A DNA stretch of 64,000 nucleotides from Odontocerum albicorne (taxonomy: Eukaryota > Arthropoda > Insecta > Trichoptera > Odontoceridae): positions 11,652,177 to 11,716,176 of the forward strand of contig OX463846.1 of NCBI GenBank assembly GCA_949825065.1. The letters are read 5' to 3'. Shown piece after piece: positions 53,978 to 63,889 of this stretch. How positions within the stretch are numbered: the stretch's first letter is position 1; each line of letters opens with the position of its first letter. The position numbers and the translations under genes are program-made. A model generated the notes under the pieces. It was not told the DNA's origin. It was given only the letters and a program-made list of their open reading frames with translations, and did no database searches.

Positions 53978-54655
53978 GTAGTATTGTATTGACATTGTTC
54001 CATTTTAAATATTATATCAACGTTGTAGTATTGTATTGAGATTGTGTCATTTAAAATATTATATCAATTTTTGTAGTATTGTATTGGCATTGTGCCATTT
54101 TAAATATTATATCAACGTTGTAGTATTTTATTCACATTGTGCTATTTTAAATATTATATCAGCGTTTTAGTATTGTATTGACATTGTGCCATTTTAAATA
54201 TGATATCAACGTTGTAGTATTGTATTGACATTGTGCCATTTTAAATATTATATCAAAGTTGTAGTATTGTATTGAGGTTGTGTCATTTTAAATATTATAT
54301 TAACGTTGTAGTATTGTCTTGACATTGTGCCATTTTAAATATTATATCAACGTTGTAGTATTGTATTGACATTGTGCCATTTTAAATATTATATCAAAGT
54401 TGTAGTATTGTATTGAGGTTGTGTCATTTTAAATATTATATTAACGTTGTAGTATTGTCTTGACATTGTGCCATTTTAAATATTATATCAACGTTGTAGT
54501 ATTGTATTGACATTGTGCCATTTTAAATATTATATCAACGTTGTAGTATTGTATTGAGATTGTGTCATTTAAAATATTATGTCAATTTTTGTAGTATTGT
54601 ATTGGCATTGTGCCATTTTAAATATTATATCAACGTTGTAGTATTGTATTGACAT
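53978..54655 (+). repeat. 47-bp satellite, ~14 copies, with 141-bp higher order
   Basis: Unit: GTAGTATTGTATTGACATTG, TGCCATTTTAAATATTATAT, CAACGTT. Starts at 53978, then every 47 bp with one-base changes. The stretch from AAAGTTGTAGTATTG at 54254 recurs at 54395, 141 bp (three units) later, so a trimer was duplicated. Confidence 0.92.
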
Positions 54656-55066
54656 CGGCAATCGAGTCCAAAACCACTAGATGAAATGTAAGAGTTTAGA
54701 CCAGAGGCTATAAGATAATCAGTACCAGTTTCAAAAATAGTATAGCTTATTCATTTTTCATTATTGAATAATTGGTTTGCATCGTTAGTATGTTATACCC
54801 ATGGGATTAGGGAATTATTTGTAAGAGGCAGTTATTTGTATGTAATAGGCAGATATTTTCTAATAAGCCTCCAGGATGAGCCGTTCTTTGCGTCTTCATC
54901 AGGCCTCGGGGTCGTGTGGTTAATCCCCCAACACCCTTAAAATAAACAATTACAACAGCCTAGGATGGTGATAGATAATAATAAATTGAACAATGAAGAA
55001 AAATAATATTGATTCCAAATATTTTACTCACCAGTGATATTTTGGTGAATTTTAATCTCACGTTAA
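54656..55066. other. Intergenic sequence
   Basis: Nothing recognised between the 47-bp array and piggyBac-2. Confidence 0.5.
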
Positions 55067-57588
55067 CACTTGCCGTACGGTGATGGATAGCGAGTGATCA
55101 TGACTTATATTTTATTTAATTTCTCGAAATATACTGCTTGCAGGGTCTTCATACTTTATGTATTCCTCATCGAAACCTCTATGATTTGAATGATGTCATT
55201 AGGAAACAAAACATTCATAGTTAATTCAACAGAAATTAATGATTTTAAATCGCGAATTGACGAAATGTCAAACACTCATTCTTTTTTGACAGTTCTTATA
55301 GCGCCCGTTCCAGGGGATCGTCACCAGTTTTATAATCCTGATTGTTATTTTTTATTTTTATCTGGTATGTTTTTTCTATTATCATTTTTTATCTGGTATG
55401 TTATATTGTACCATTACTCTTTTTATAATAAATGTACATTTTATTTATTATTTCATTTTCAAAAATATAATAATTGAGATGGCGGGAAATATCGACGGCG
55501 ATGATAGCGATTTGGAATTTAAGGCGACAGGCAATATATCAGAATCAGAAGATTTTGTCGAGGTACAGGATGAAGTATATTCTGATTTGGAGACGAGTGA
55601 AGAAGACGAAGAAATATTATTTACATCAAAACATGGATTCGAATGGAGTTCATTACGAGTACCACCTCAATCTTCGAGGCATCGGTCGGGTATCAAATAT
55701 TCTCATCGAAGATTCTGGACTGAGAAATTCAAGTATAAATGTACATTCCATAAAAGATATGTGTTGTCTGTTTGTAAATGAAGAGGTGGTAAAAGTGATG
55801 TTTAAGAAACAAATCGTCATTTAAATCGAATTCATTCAGAAAAGAACCAACCAATATCAAAAGACGAGTTATATGAATTCATTGGAATATTGCTCGCACC
55901 TGGCAGAAATCGAACACGAAAGCTATCTTTGAGTGAATTGTGGATAAGTGAAAGTCCCTTTTGCCAGTCATTTTTCACAACAGCTCTGTCTCGAGATAGA
56001 TTCATCTATATTTACAGTCATATTCGTTTTGATGATAAAGAAACCCGAGAAGAGAGATATCAGGGTTTTTTCAGATAAATTAGAACCAATTAAGTGGATT
56101 TCAAAAATGTTTATGGATATGTGCAAAAGCAATTATTCTCCATCTTCGAATATAACTGTAGATGAACGTTTGCCAAACTTTAGAGAGAATTGTTCATTTC
56201 GCGTGTACATGAAGTCTAAACTTGGTAAATATGGCATCAAAATCTGGGTTGCTGCCGACTGCGGCGGCATATGACGCATAACAAATTTACAGGCTTATTC
56301 TGGTATGATAAATAATCGTAGAGAGAGATAAATCAAGGTAACTGAGTAGTTATAGAAATGGTTCAACCGCAGTATGGCACGAACAGGAGGATAACCACAG
56401 GTATTTTTATTACCTCCATCAAATTAGCCGATAATCTTTTATTAAAAGGTTTAACTCTAACTGGCACGCTTCGAAAAAATAAAAGAGTAATCTCACTTGA
56501 ATTTATACCGTCTAGAGAGAAAACAATCCATAGTAGCTGAAAATAAAATACTTGTTTCGTGTGTACCACAAAAAATAAAGCAGTATTATTATTATCCACT
56601 CAATTCAATGATGCAGAAATTGATTATTCAGAAAAACAAAAGCCACTATAGTAATTATACATCATTATAATAATGCGAAAATTGGAGTAGATACGGGAGA
56701 CCAAATTACTTGAGAGTACTCTTGCTCAAGGTCAACGAGAAGATGGCCTTTCCGTCTTTTTATGGAAATTATAGATATGGCTGCATTGAATGCATACCTC
56801 TTATGGATAGACAAATATCCAGAGTGGAAACAAAATAATTAATACCACCGAAAACATTTCACAAGAGTTAAGTTTGGAATTGGCAATGCCCAATATCTTA
56901 AAAAGGAAAAATAGCAACAACAAGATGCTTTTAATACAGTTTTAACATATTGTGGCGAGTCAATATCCGAAACATTAGTAAATAATACCCTGTTGGCACC
57001 CCGTGAGGTCCTCAAAAGAGGAAGTTGTGGGTTTTATTAAAAACATTCGAGAAAAAAAACCAGGCTATTCTGCAATATTTGTCAAACACCTGCGTGTTTA
57101 GTACGTAGAATATAGTAAAAAAAAAGTGGTTTCATGCCCCAATTGCGATAACTTTCTCCACAGGATTAAACTTTGATTATATGATATGTTTGTCCTATTT
57201 TCAAATTTTCTGTAGTGTTTATATTTTCCAAATTGCATATATTTTATTGATTTGAATTTCGTGTTTGTTTATATATAATTTTGAATTTCGTGTTTGTTTA
57301 TACTATATGAATTTCTCGCCCTAAAACCTTGATTTTTGACCGAACGACGCAGCGTAAAAATAATATTCTTATAGAAATGCCTTTCTGTTTTAGCTCTTAT
57401 TTTATCATTTCTTACCTTTATTTTATATTATTCGACATTTTATTACATAATAAAATGATGTTTATAGCTAATAACAAAAAATAACCTAGCAGATTTTGCA
57501 TAATTTTAATTTGAAACATACAAATTTAGTGTACCCTCAGTGTCCAACGCCGTTACTGGCGTAATTTTTTAGCACAGTAAGGGAAGTG
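55067..57588 (+). mobile_element. piggyBac-2, 2522 bp, TTAA on both sides
   Basis: TTAA at 55063-55066 and 57589-57592. Ends: CACTTGCCGTACGGTGATGG at left; TTTTTTAGCACAGTAAGGGA then AGTG at right, whose complement CACTTCCCTTACTGTGCT pairs with the left end. The length fits a full autonomous element with a dead transposase. A MITE of the same family lies at 10854-11022. Confidence 0.92.
55479..57170 (+). pseudogene. piggyBac-2 transposase, frameshifted
   Basis: Start ATG at 55479. Acidic N-terminus (S-D-L-E-F, S-E-S-E-D-F, E-T-S-E-E-D-E-E-I) to ~55670. After a frameshift: E-D-S-G-L-R-N-S-S-I-N, then C-L-F-V-N-E-E. After another: K-D-E-L-Y-E-F-I-G-I-L-L and S-E-L-W...S-F-F-T...R-D-R-F to ~56070. 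After another: W-I-S-K-M, I-T-V-D-E-R-L-P-N-F-R (first catalytic aspartate region), K-S-K-L-G-K-Y-G-I-K-I-W-V-A-A-D. Then more stops, with N-R-R-I-T-T-G-I-F near 56390 and remnants of the C-terminal cysteine cluster (C-N-I-C-Q) near 57070. A cut-and-paste enzyme in ancestry, not function. The TACGAGTA octamer at 55655 would add two codons. Confidence 0.9.
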
Positions 57589-57592
57589 TTAA

Positions 57593-57889
57593 AAGGTTGG
57601 AGACCTCTTTTCAGTCATGCGCATTCTGAACGTTGCGCAGACCGAACGACGCAGTGGGAAAATTATATTCCTATAGAAATGTCACTTCTGTTTCAACTAT
57701 TATTTTATCATTTCTTACACTTATTTTATATTATTCGACATTTTATTACACAATAAAATGATGTTTATAGCTAATTAAAAAAAAAACTAATAGATTTTGC
57801 ATAATTTTAATTTAAAACATACATTTTTAGTGTACCCTCAGTGTCCAACACCGTAACTGGCGTAATTTTTTAGCACAGTAAGGGAAGTG
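57593..57889 (+). mobile_element. Second copy of the piggyBac-2 right end
   Basis: 57642-57889 repeats 57340-57588 (GACCGAACGACGCAG start, TTATTCGACATTTTATTACA, GTGTCCAAC, TTTTTTAGCACAGTAAGGGA) and again ends at TTAA (57890-57893). The segment before it (57593-57641) is not repeated. Either a tandem duplication or a second element that lost its left side. Confidence 0.85.
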
Positions 57890-57893
57890 TTAA

Positions 57894-59519
57894 TCAACAC
57901 GGCAGCATATTTGCCATGTCAAAAAAAATATCTGAAGTATTACAAAAAACTCAATCGAGAGTTGAATTCGTTTTTTTAAATTTGATGTATTAAAATTATG
58001 TAAAAATAAAGCCTAGATTCATAATTTATTGGTGTTTACGCAACAAAGCATTAGCATAGTTTTACTTAGTAAACACACCTTGACTGGAATATTTTGCTGT
58101 CGCCATTGAAGGCTTCAAGGCGCCCTCGTGTTTTGCTTTCTACTTGCTAAAAATAAACCTTTTTTATCTATTATACTCGCTTTACTCCGCACTTACTGTT
58201 TTTATAACACAAAATATAAACGAACATTATTTTATTACGATTCCGTATTATAATTATCTAATCAAAATTGGTTTAAAGCTTACAAATTGATTTAAAACTA
58301 TAAATTAAAGTTAAATTAATAAATATTATATAATATATTCTAACTTCATCGGATCTTAGAGAAAAAAACTTTGTAAACTGGCAACTACCAAATATACTTG
58401 GCCCATAACAGGTTGCAGGTGAGTGAAAACTGAAATGTAAAGAAGAACTACTACCAACGACATAAGATAGACATGGATAGTTCATGAAAGCATCGTGCAA
58501 TTGGTCATGTTAACAGATAACAGTAGAACCGAGGTTTTTTTATAACGTGCAGCAGACCTGAGTAGACAGGAAGGAGACGACGAATGACAGTTCTGATTGG
58601 TGAAAAATCGTCCAGGAGGTCAAAATTCTGCACTTTTTACTCGTATATGATAATCTAAGTTATTCGGTTTCTCGGATTGGTTTGGCAGCACAGTGATAAA
58701 GTTAATTGCTTCCCGAGACTTATATACTCCAACAATTCTAAGAACTCTACTCCAGATATTTCAATTCACTTAACACAGTTTAGAGGAACTTTTCTTTAAC
58801 TTATCGATCCATCTCATCCTTGCTGTAAATAAAACTGGTCAAAATTATGTTTTTGAAATAAATAATTCCATAGAGTGGATGTTTAACTGTATTCATTTTT
58901 GGACCGCGTACGTCAGTAACACGGTAATGGAGGCTAACAGAATCCTGTTGCGTGCAAAAATGCGCATAGCAAACACAATATCCAATACTCAATACCTAAT
59001 ATCAGGCAATATGGCAGAGATCGAATATTACTGGCCCTGGTACCATATGTGACTCCTTGCCCTAACATTCGCTATTCTTTTCCGTGAACTTGTCTATATT
59101 TTACTTATTACTTAAAAACTAGAAAGACGACGACAGCAAATGGCATTTCTTAAAACTTAATTTCAATGAAGATTTAGTAAGAGATAATGTCCACACAAGA
59201 TGAAAACTCAAAATCGGTAAGAAATTCATGTGCAGTTCACTTTTCTTTTTGCAGTTTAATAAGTGCGTTTTTTTGTCTACAAATCCGCGAATGATTCTTT
59301 GTAAATTGAAGGTTTCTAATATAAATATTTTGTGTAATGCAATTATGATAACATCTAGTTTATTTTCAATTTAAGTATTATTTTATAAACAAATTCCTTT
59401 ATTTTTTTTATGAATCCTGTCTGCCTAAAGCCTAGTAAGGCAAGGAAGTGAGTGATTTTTATATGTGTTATTATTGTAAAAATTAAAAATATGAAAAAAA
59501 ATATACACATGAAAATGGA
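57894..59519. other. Intergenic sequence
   Basis: No recognised gene or element. Short frames at 58273-58500, 58801-58992 and 59355-59549 show no motif. TACTCGTA octamer near 58642. Confidence 0.5.
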
Positions 59520-59594
59520 TGCTGAATTGTTCAAACATTTGGATTGCAATCGGATGGCTTGGAAAAATTATCTTCAAAACTTGTCATCACTGGT

Positions 59595-60300
59595 CACAAC
59601 GTCATTGGCTGATGTGTCGAGTAAGATGAAGAATTGCATCCTGAGATAGTTTAGGCACGTGAAATGAATAAGTGAAGAAAAACTAACAAAATAAATATAT
59701 AGTTCACATGTGAGTGGAAGGCGTGGTAGAGAATACTAATAAAAGCGTGGTCGGATCAAGTGAATGATATTGTCCTACATTTTCTCCTCACACACACCGT
59801 GTCTTCTCCAATCAGATCGCAGCATCCAGAGATAACTTGTATAGCTCCTATACGCCTCCAGAAATACATAACATACAGTAGGCAGCTGTGTATGATGTGG
59901 TCCATGGTCTGAATTTCTCCATACTCATAGAAAGGTGACGACGTTAGTCCCCACTTATGTAAACCATATGCAGTGCGACTCACTGCGCTTCTTCCAATTA
60001 ACCGTACACTACTCCTTTCGAGGTAGGGAAAATCTAATCAACCTTACCGTAAGGTTGCCCACATGATGCCACACTTCGTCCAACGGGTTCGCTATATATC
60101 GAAGATCAGTCATTAGTCTATTTGCTATTGAACAATATTTTGAAAGAAAGGAATATTGATCGTCAGAGAAATTGTAAGAGTTGTATGAGAAGTTGTATGG
60201 ATATAAAAGAGATGAAATATATGTGTCGCGATAGGAAAAAATGACGCTCTCTACTCTTTGCCTACTGCAACAAGGAAATGGCGTTATGGTTTGCATATAT
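59595..60300 (+). mobile_element. LINE-C split by an antisense LINE fragment
   Basis: Left part 59595-59771: L-A-D-V-S-S-K-M-K-N-C-I-L-R, F-R-H-V-K, TAGTTCACATGTGAGTGGAA and CGGATCAAGTGAATGATAT. It resumes at 60132 as AATATTTTGAAAGAAAGGAA and runs to the family end (AACAAGGAAATGGCG, TTATGGTTTGCATATAT) at about 60300, with the block R-N-C-K-S-C-M-R-S-C-M-D. Its site near 59690 is the unoccupied counterpart of the Tc1 insertion at 28.6 kb. Confidence 0.8.
59772..60131 (-). pseudogene. LINE ORF2 C-terminus inserted in LINE-C
   Basis: Minus strand: N-P-L-D-E-V-W-H-H-V-G-N-L near 60100, L-P-R-K-E near 60020, then S-R-T-A-Y-G-L-H-K-W-G-L, Y-E-Y-G-E-I-Q-T-M-D-H-I-I-H-S-C. This is the R-T-G-H-G-R-x-A-x-x-x-H-K-W-G-L...C-x-C-G-x-x-Q-T-M-x-H-I-x-x-x-C tail of insect LINEs, with two cysteine positions changed to tyrosine (Y-E-Y-G). 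No tail repeat is visible at its 3' side (59772). Confidence 0.75.
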
Positions 60301-60926
60301 TGTGCTGTTTACATTTGAACTCCCAACAAAAGATACTCGATTCAAATTTTAATTTCAAACACCTCGCGTCAAGTATTGGCTGTATAGTATATGTATACAT
60401 TTTTATTGTGGTACGGCTGAACGATGTTCTTAAAACATTTTCTGAAATAATTTTTTAACTGTGCTTTTAATGTTTATTGACCAAAAGCTGAACACCCGTC
60501 ATGTTTTAATTAGAAACACTGCAGGTGTTCAAGCCTTGAACTTTTCTTTTCCAAGTAATTAAAAGCCAATTTGAGATTTCACACATTTTATTGTTTCCTT
60601 ATTTGTCTCTTTCATAAAAAACAGGTTCCCGACCTCTGCTTCGTAATAAGTATATGTAAAGACGGTTCACGCACGGAAGGAGCATAATTTGATATTAAAA
60701 TATTTTTTATCGTTTGAATTTGAAGAAAAACAGTGATCGGAAACGGTGTTAACTTTAGTTAAATCATTGGATTTAACCTCTTTTATATATCATATAGTAA
60801 AATTGTATGAGAGGAACCAGGTTGTTTATTTTTTTCTTTAGATTTATGTGTGCGTAATTTAAAAAAATGATAGAAGATGAATAATAGTGATTGAATTAAA
60901 TGTATGTGCTTACTTCTATTATACTA
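60301..60926. other. Intergenic sequence
   Basis: Nothing recognised. Confidence 0.5.
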
Positions 60927-61054
60927 TACGAGGGTTGCTACTTTAAGTTTTGAGATATGGCAACACCAGTGTAGAAACATCAAATCTGACAAGTCAGCAT
61001 CGTAAAGTTTGACGTTTTTAATGGTATACGTGCTCAGAAAGTTTTGTCATACGA

Positions 61055-61408
61055 GTGCTATTTGTGTTGAGGAAAACCAACCGCCGAAGACCGATCATTC
61101 TCCACTACGACAATGCGAGCTCTCACACATCGACTCAAACAAGTGACTTTTTGAGCACTCAAAACATCGAATTGATGGGTCATCCGCCGTACAGCCCTGA
61201 TTTGGCGCCCAATGACTTATTTTTATTCCCAAACATCAAAAGTAAATTGCGTGGTCAACGTTTTTCGACGCTTGAAGAAGCGGTTGATTTGTTCAAAACG
61301 CATGTTTTGAAGTTACCTCATTAGGAGAGGAAAAAGTGCTTCGAAAATTGGTTCAAATGCATGCAAAAGTGTATTGATCTTCATAGAGAGTATTTTGAAA
61401 AACAATAA
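61055..61408 (+). pseudogene. Mariner-1 transposase, C-terminal ~110 codons
   Basis: Frame from 61055 reads R-R-R-P-I-I-L-H-Y-D-N-A-S-S-H-T with the second catalytic aspartate (H-Y-D-N), then H-P-P-Y-S-P-D-L-A-P-N-D-L-F-L-F-P with the third (P-N-D). There are 34 residues between them, which is the mariner DD34D spacing. Then K-S-K-L-R-G-Q-R-F and a TAG at 61322, after which the frame continues K-C-F-E-N-W-F-K-C-M-Q-K-C-I-D to TAA at 61406. The first aspartate and DNA-binding domain are deleted. The first few codons before R-R-R-P probably belong to the deletion junction. Confidence 0.93.
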
Positions 61409-61459
61409 AGCCATTTTCGATGATAAATATTGGTTTTTACTTGTCTGTCTCAAAACTTA

Positions 61460-62729
61460 ACACATCGATCAATAAGTCCCGGGACTAACTACTAAAACAA
61501 CATTTGTTTGCCAAAATTCTTCTTTATTTATCAACATAGTCTTATTCAAGAGCGATACATTTATTCCAACGCTTTCCTAACTTTTCTATGCCAGCCGTGT
61601 AGATCGATTTATCTTTGGTTTGAAAATAGGCGTTAGTTTCGGCAATCACTTCTTCATTGGAGCCAAATTTCTTTCCTTTGAGCATCTTTTTGAGGTCTGC
61701 GAACAGCTAATAGTCGCAGGGGGCCATATCTGGAGAATACGGTGAGTGCGGAAGCAATTCAAAGTTAAACTCATGCTATTTGGCCATCGTTACCATCGAC
61801 TTGTGACACGGTGCATTGTCCTGATGAAAGAGAACTTTTTATTTTTCATATGGGGTCGTTTTTTTGCAATTTCTGCCTTCAAACGCTCCAATAATGCTAT
61901 GTAATATTTGCTATTGATGGCTTTTCCCTTTTCAAGGTGAACGATGAATATTATACCATGCGCATCCAAAAATACGGAGGCCATAACCTTCCCGGCCGAC
62001 TGTTGAGTTTTTGGTCGCTTCGGACGACTTTCACTGGCTTCTCTCCACTCAGCTTACTGCCGATTTGATTCCGGAGTATAGTGCTGGATCCAAGTTTTAT
62101 CCATTGTCACATACCGATGCAAAAACTCCTGTTTATTTCGCGTAAACAGTGCTCTGAATCATCGATGCGTTGTTGTTTCTGTTCCATTGTGAGCAAATGC
62201 GGCACCCATTTTGAAAAAAGCTTTATCATGCAAAATAGTGTAAACAGTACCAAATGATATCTTCAGGATGTCAGCTGATCACGCAACTTTACTTTGCAAT
62301 TTTCCATCCTGATTTTGAGGGTTTTTTTTTATGTTTTCTGGTGTAACAGCCTCATTTGGAGGACCAGAGCGTTCAGCATCATTTGTGGCTGTACCGCGTT
62401 TGAAATCAGCATGCCACCGACAAAATTGTTTTCGACGGAGCAGAGCCCGGATAACACTTTTCAAGCCATCGCTGAGTTGTGAATTATGAACGGTATTTTT
62501 TTCTCAATAAAAATGAATGTTTTATCAACACACGAAATTCGGTTTTTTCCGTTGTTTTGAAAATAGCAAAAGTAGCGTCACTAAAATCACTGTAACTCAA
62601 TGACACAATGTCGGAATGTCACGAAAGTTTGACATGTAACTTCTAAAGGCTGGTACTAACTGAGAATGGTATGGATTTCTTATCATAGGCGCTATCTGTT
62701 GGAGTCCCGGTACTTATTAATCGATGTGT
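61460..62729 (-). mobile_element. Mariner-2, 1270 bp, inserted in mariner-1
   Basis: TA at 61458-61459 and 62730-62731. Ends ACACATCGATCAATAAGTCC and, inverted, ACACATCGATTAATAAGTAC. It interrupts the right terminal repeat of mariner-1 between CAAAACT and AGTAGG. Size is that of a full-length mariner. Confidence 0.95.
61524..62560 (-). pseudogene. Mariner-2 transposase, full length but frameshifted
   Basis: Minus strand, several frames: W-H-A-D-F-K-R-G-T-A-T-N-D-A-E-R-S-G (62410-62360, helix-turn-helix side); W-V-P-H-L-L-T (~62205), the mariner W-V-P-H-E-L signature; T-M-D-K-T-W-I-Q-H-Y (~62100), first catalytic aspartate kept but the next residue lysine instead of the usual glutamate; H-Q-D-N-A-P-C-H-K (~61820), second; P-H-S-P-Y-S-P-D-M-A-P-C-D-Y (~61745-61705), third, again 34 residues on; end at TAA 61526-61524. 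Several stops and frameshifts make it inactive. Confidence 0.92.
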
Positions 62730-62745
62730 TAAGTAGGAACCCTTG

Positions 62746-63108
62746 TATATGTAGATATGGTCAAGCTTGGCATGATAAGTGAACTATATTAAAAAGGAAG
62801 ACAAATTGGATGATTCTCTTTCACTGTCAAATACAAATTTATAGGTTTCCTCGATAGAATCAAATCATCGAAATATTTCGACTGACAAATGCTTGAACTG
62901 CAAATCAAGATTTTGATTTATATTTTGAACATTTATCTTGATACTGAGTTGATAAATATTTTGAACATTTGTCTTACTATGCATTAATGGGTCGTCGTCG
63001 TGGCTTGACTTCGTAGTCGAGGATCCTCTTGTCAATCCAAGTTCAAGTTTTGTTTTAATGAGTGAGTTGTTGCATACCAGCGAAATCACCGGCGACATCG
63101 CTGTACTG
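62746..63108. other. Intergenic; possible LINE N-terminal remnant on minus strand
   Basis: The minus frame 62865-63098 contains N-V-Q-N-I twice (K-T-N-V-Q-N-I, K-I-N-V-Q-N-I-N), resembling the H-x-N-V-Q-S-I start of LINE endonuclease domains. Weak evidence. Confidence 0.3.
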
Positions 63109-63143
63109 GATCCGATGTCTCACCGAAGTGAGACAATCGGATC
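63109..63143. repeat. Short strong hairpin with CGAA loop
   Basis: GATCCGAT-G-TCTCAC, loop CGAA, GTGAGA-CA-ATCGGATC: 14 base pairs with a small asymmetric internal loop. Too structured for chance in AT-rich DNA; function unknown. Confidence 0.7.
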
Positions 63144-63477
63144 ATACCGGTTTTAACACTGTGAAGGTTGAAAGACATTGTAATTTGTTTATTCCCCTTA
63201 TTTAGTCCATCTTTTTGTTCCACTGTTTATTCCACTTTATATAAAAAATCACACATTTTCAAATTCTTGCAAATTAATAGTAACGAAAATAAATTGGACA
63301 GACTGGATGCTCTGGAAATATCCAAGTCACTAGATTGCGATGAACAACTGGCAACTACATACATTCCCAAATCTCACCGCTGCTTGCTGAAGTTGTTTCC
63401 TGCCTCCCTCCACTCATATTCCCCAACCCGATTTTTTTATCGTTAGACGCGTATGCATGTCGATACCAGTTCGAACA

Positions 63478-63585
63478 TAATTCAGTCTTGTTTATGCTCC
63501 CCTGATGAAGAAATGAAATCCTTGAAACCGGTATGGTTATACTGTTGTCTAAAGTGGATGAAACAGTGTTTGACTAAACAAATAA
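63478..63585 (+). mobile_element. Half of a foldback element
   Basis: TCTTGTTTATGCTCCCCTGA, TGAAATCCTTGAAACCGGTA, GGTTATACTGTTGTCTAAAG and AACAGTGTTTGACTAAACAA match the right arm of the 6.0-kb foldback (6165-6270). The mate arm is not adjacent; weak terminus-like sequence lies at 63178-63240. Confidence 0.75.
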
Positions 63586-63639
63586 GTGTTTTTTTTTATA
63601 TTTCTCTTTTTGAAGATATGACCGAAGTCAGTGAAGTCT

Positions 63640-63720
63640 GAAGTGAATAGATATGGCCGAAGTCATAGGTATCCTTATACCACCGAACACTAGGCGGAAA
63701 AAAATATCCTGTGAGATTCG
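63640..63720 (-). mobile_element. SINE-2 3' fragment, antisense
   Basis: GATATGGCCGAAGTCATAGG, TATCCTTATACC and CGAACACTAGGCGG are the complement of 18140-18195. Confidence 0.7.
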
Positions 63721-63734
63721 AGCATAGTGGCACA

Positions 63735-63860
63735 TGTATACCATCACGCATTTCCTTGTTGGAGTAGGCAGAAAGTATAAAGCGCCAAATTTTCCTTTAA
63801 CATTTCTTTACTTTTTCACATCCTTAAATCTTCGTGTGTAGCTGTACATATAGCTCCATC
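63735..63860 (-). mobile_element. LINE-C terminal block, antisense
   Basis: ATACCATCACGCATTTCC, TTGGAGTAGGCAGAAAG and CGCCAAATTTTCCT, then CACATCCTTAAATCTTC: the complement of the terminal block seen at 31160-31235. Confidence 0.55.
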
Positions 63861-63889
63861 AATTTTTCTTACGACTAGTTACATATTGT

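Larger units (their letters stand above)
60929..62745 (+). mobile_element. Mariner-1, internally deleted, hosting mariner-2 in its right end
   Basis: TA at 60927-60928 and 62746-62747. Left end CGAGGGTTGCTACTTTAAGT; right end, read inward on the minus strand, CAAGGGTTCCTACTTAAG then, after mariner-2, GTTTTGAGAC. Without mariner-2 the element is only ~545 bp, against ~1.3 kb for an intact one; most of the transposase is deleted. Confidence 0.93.
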
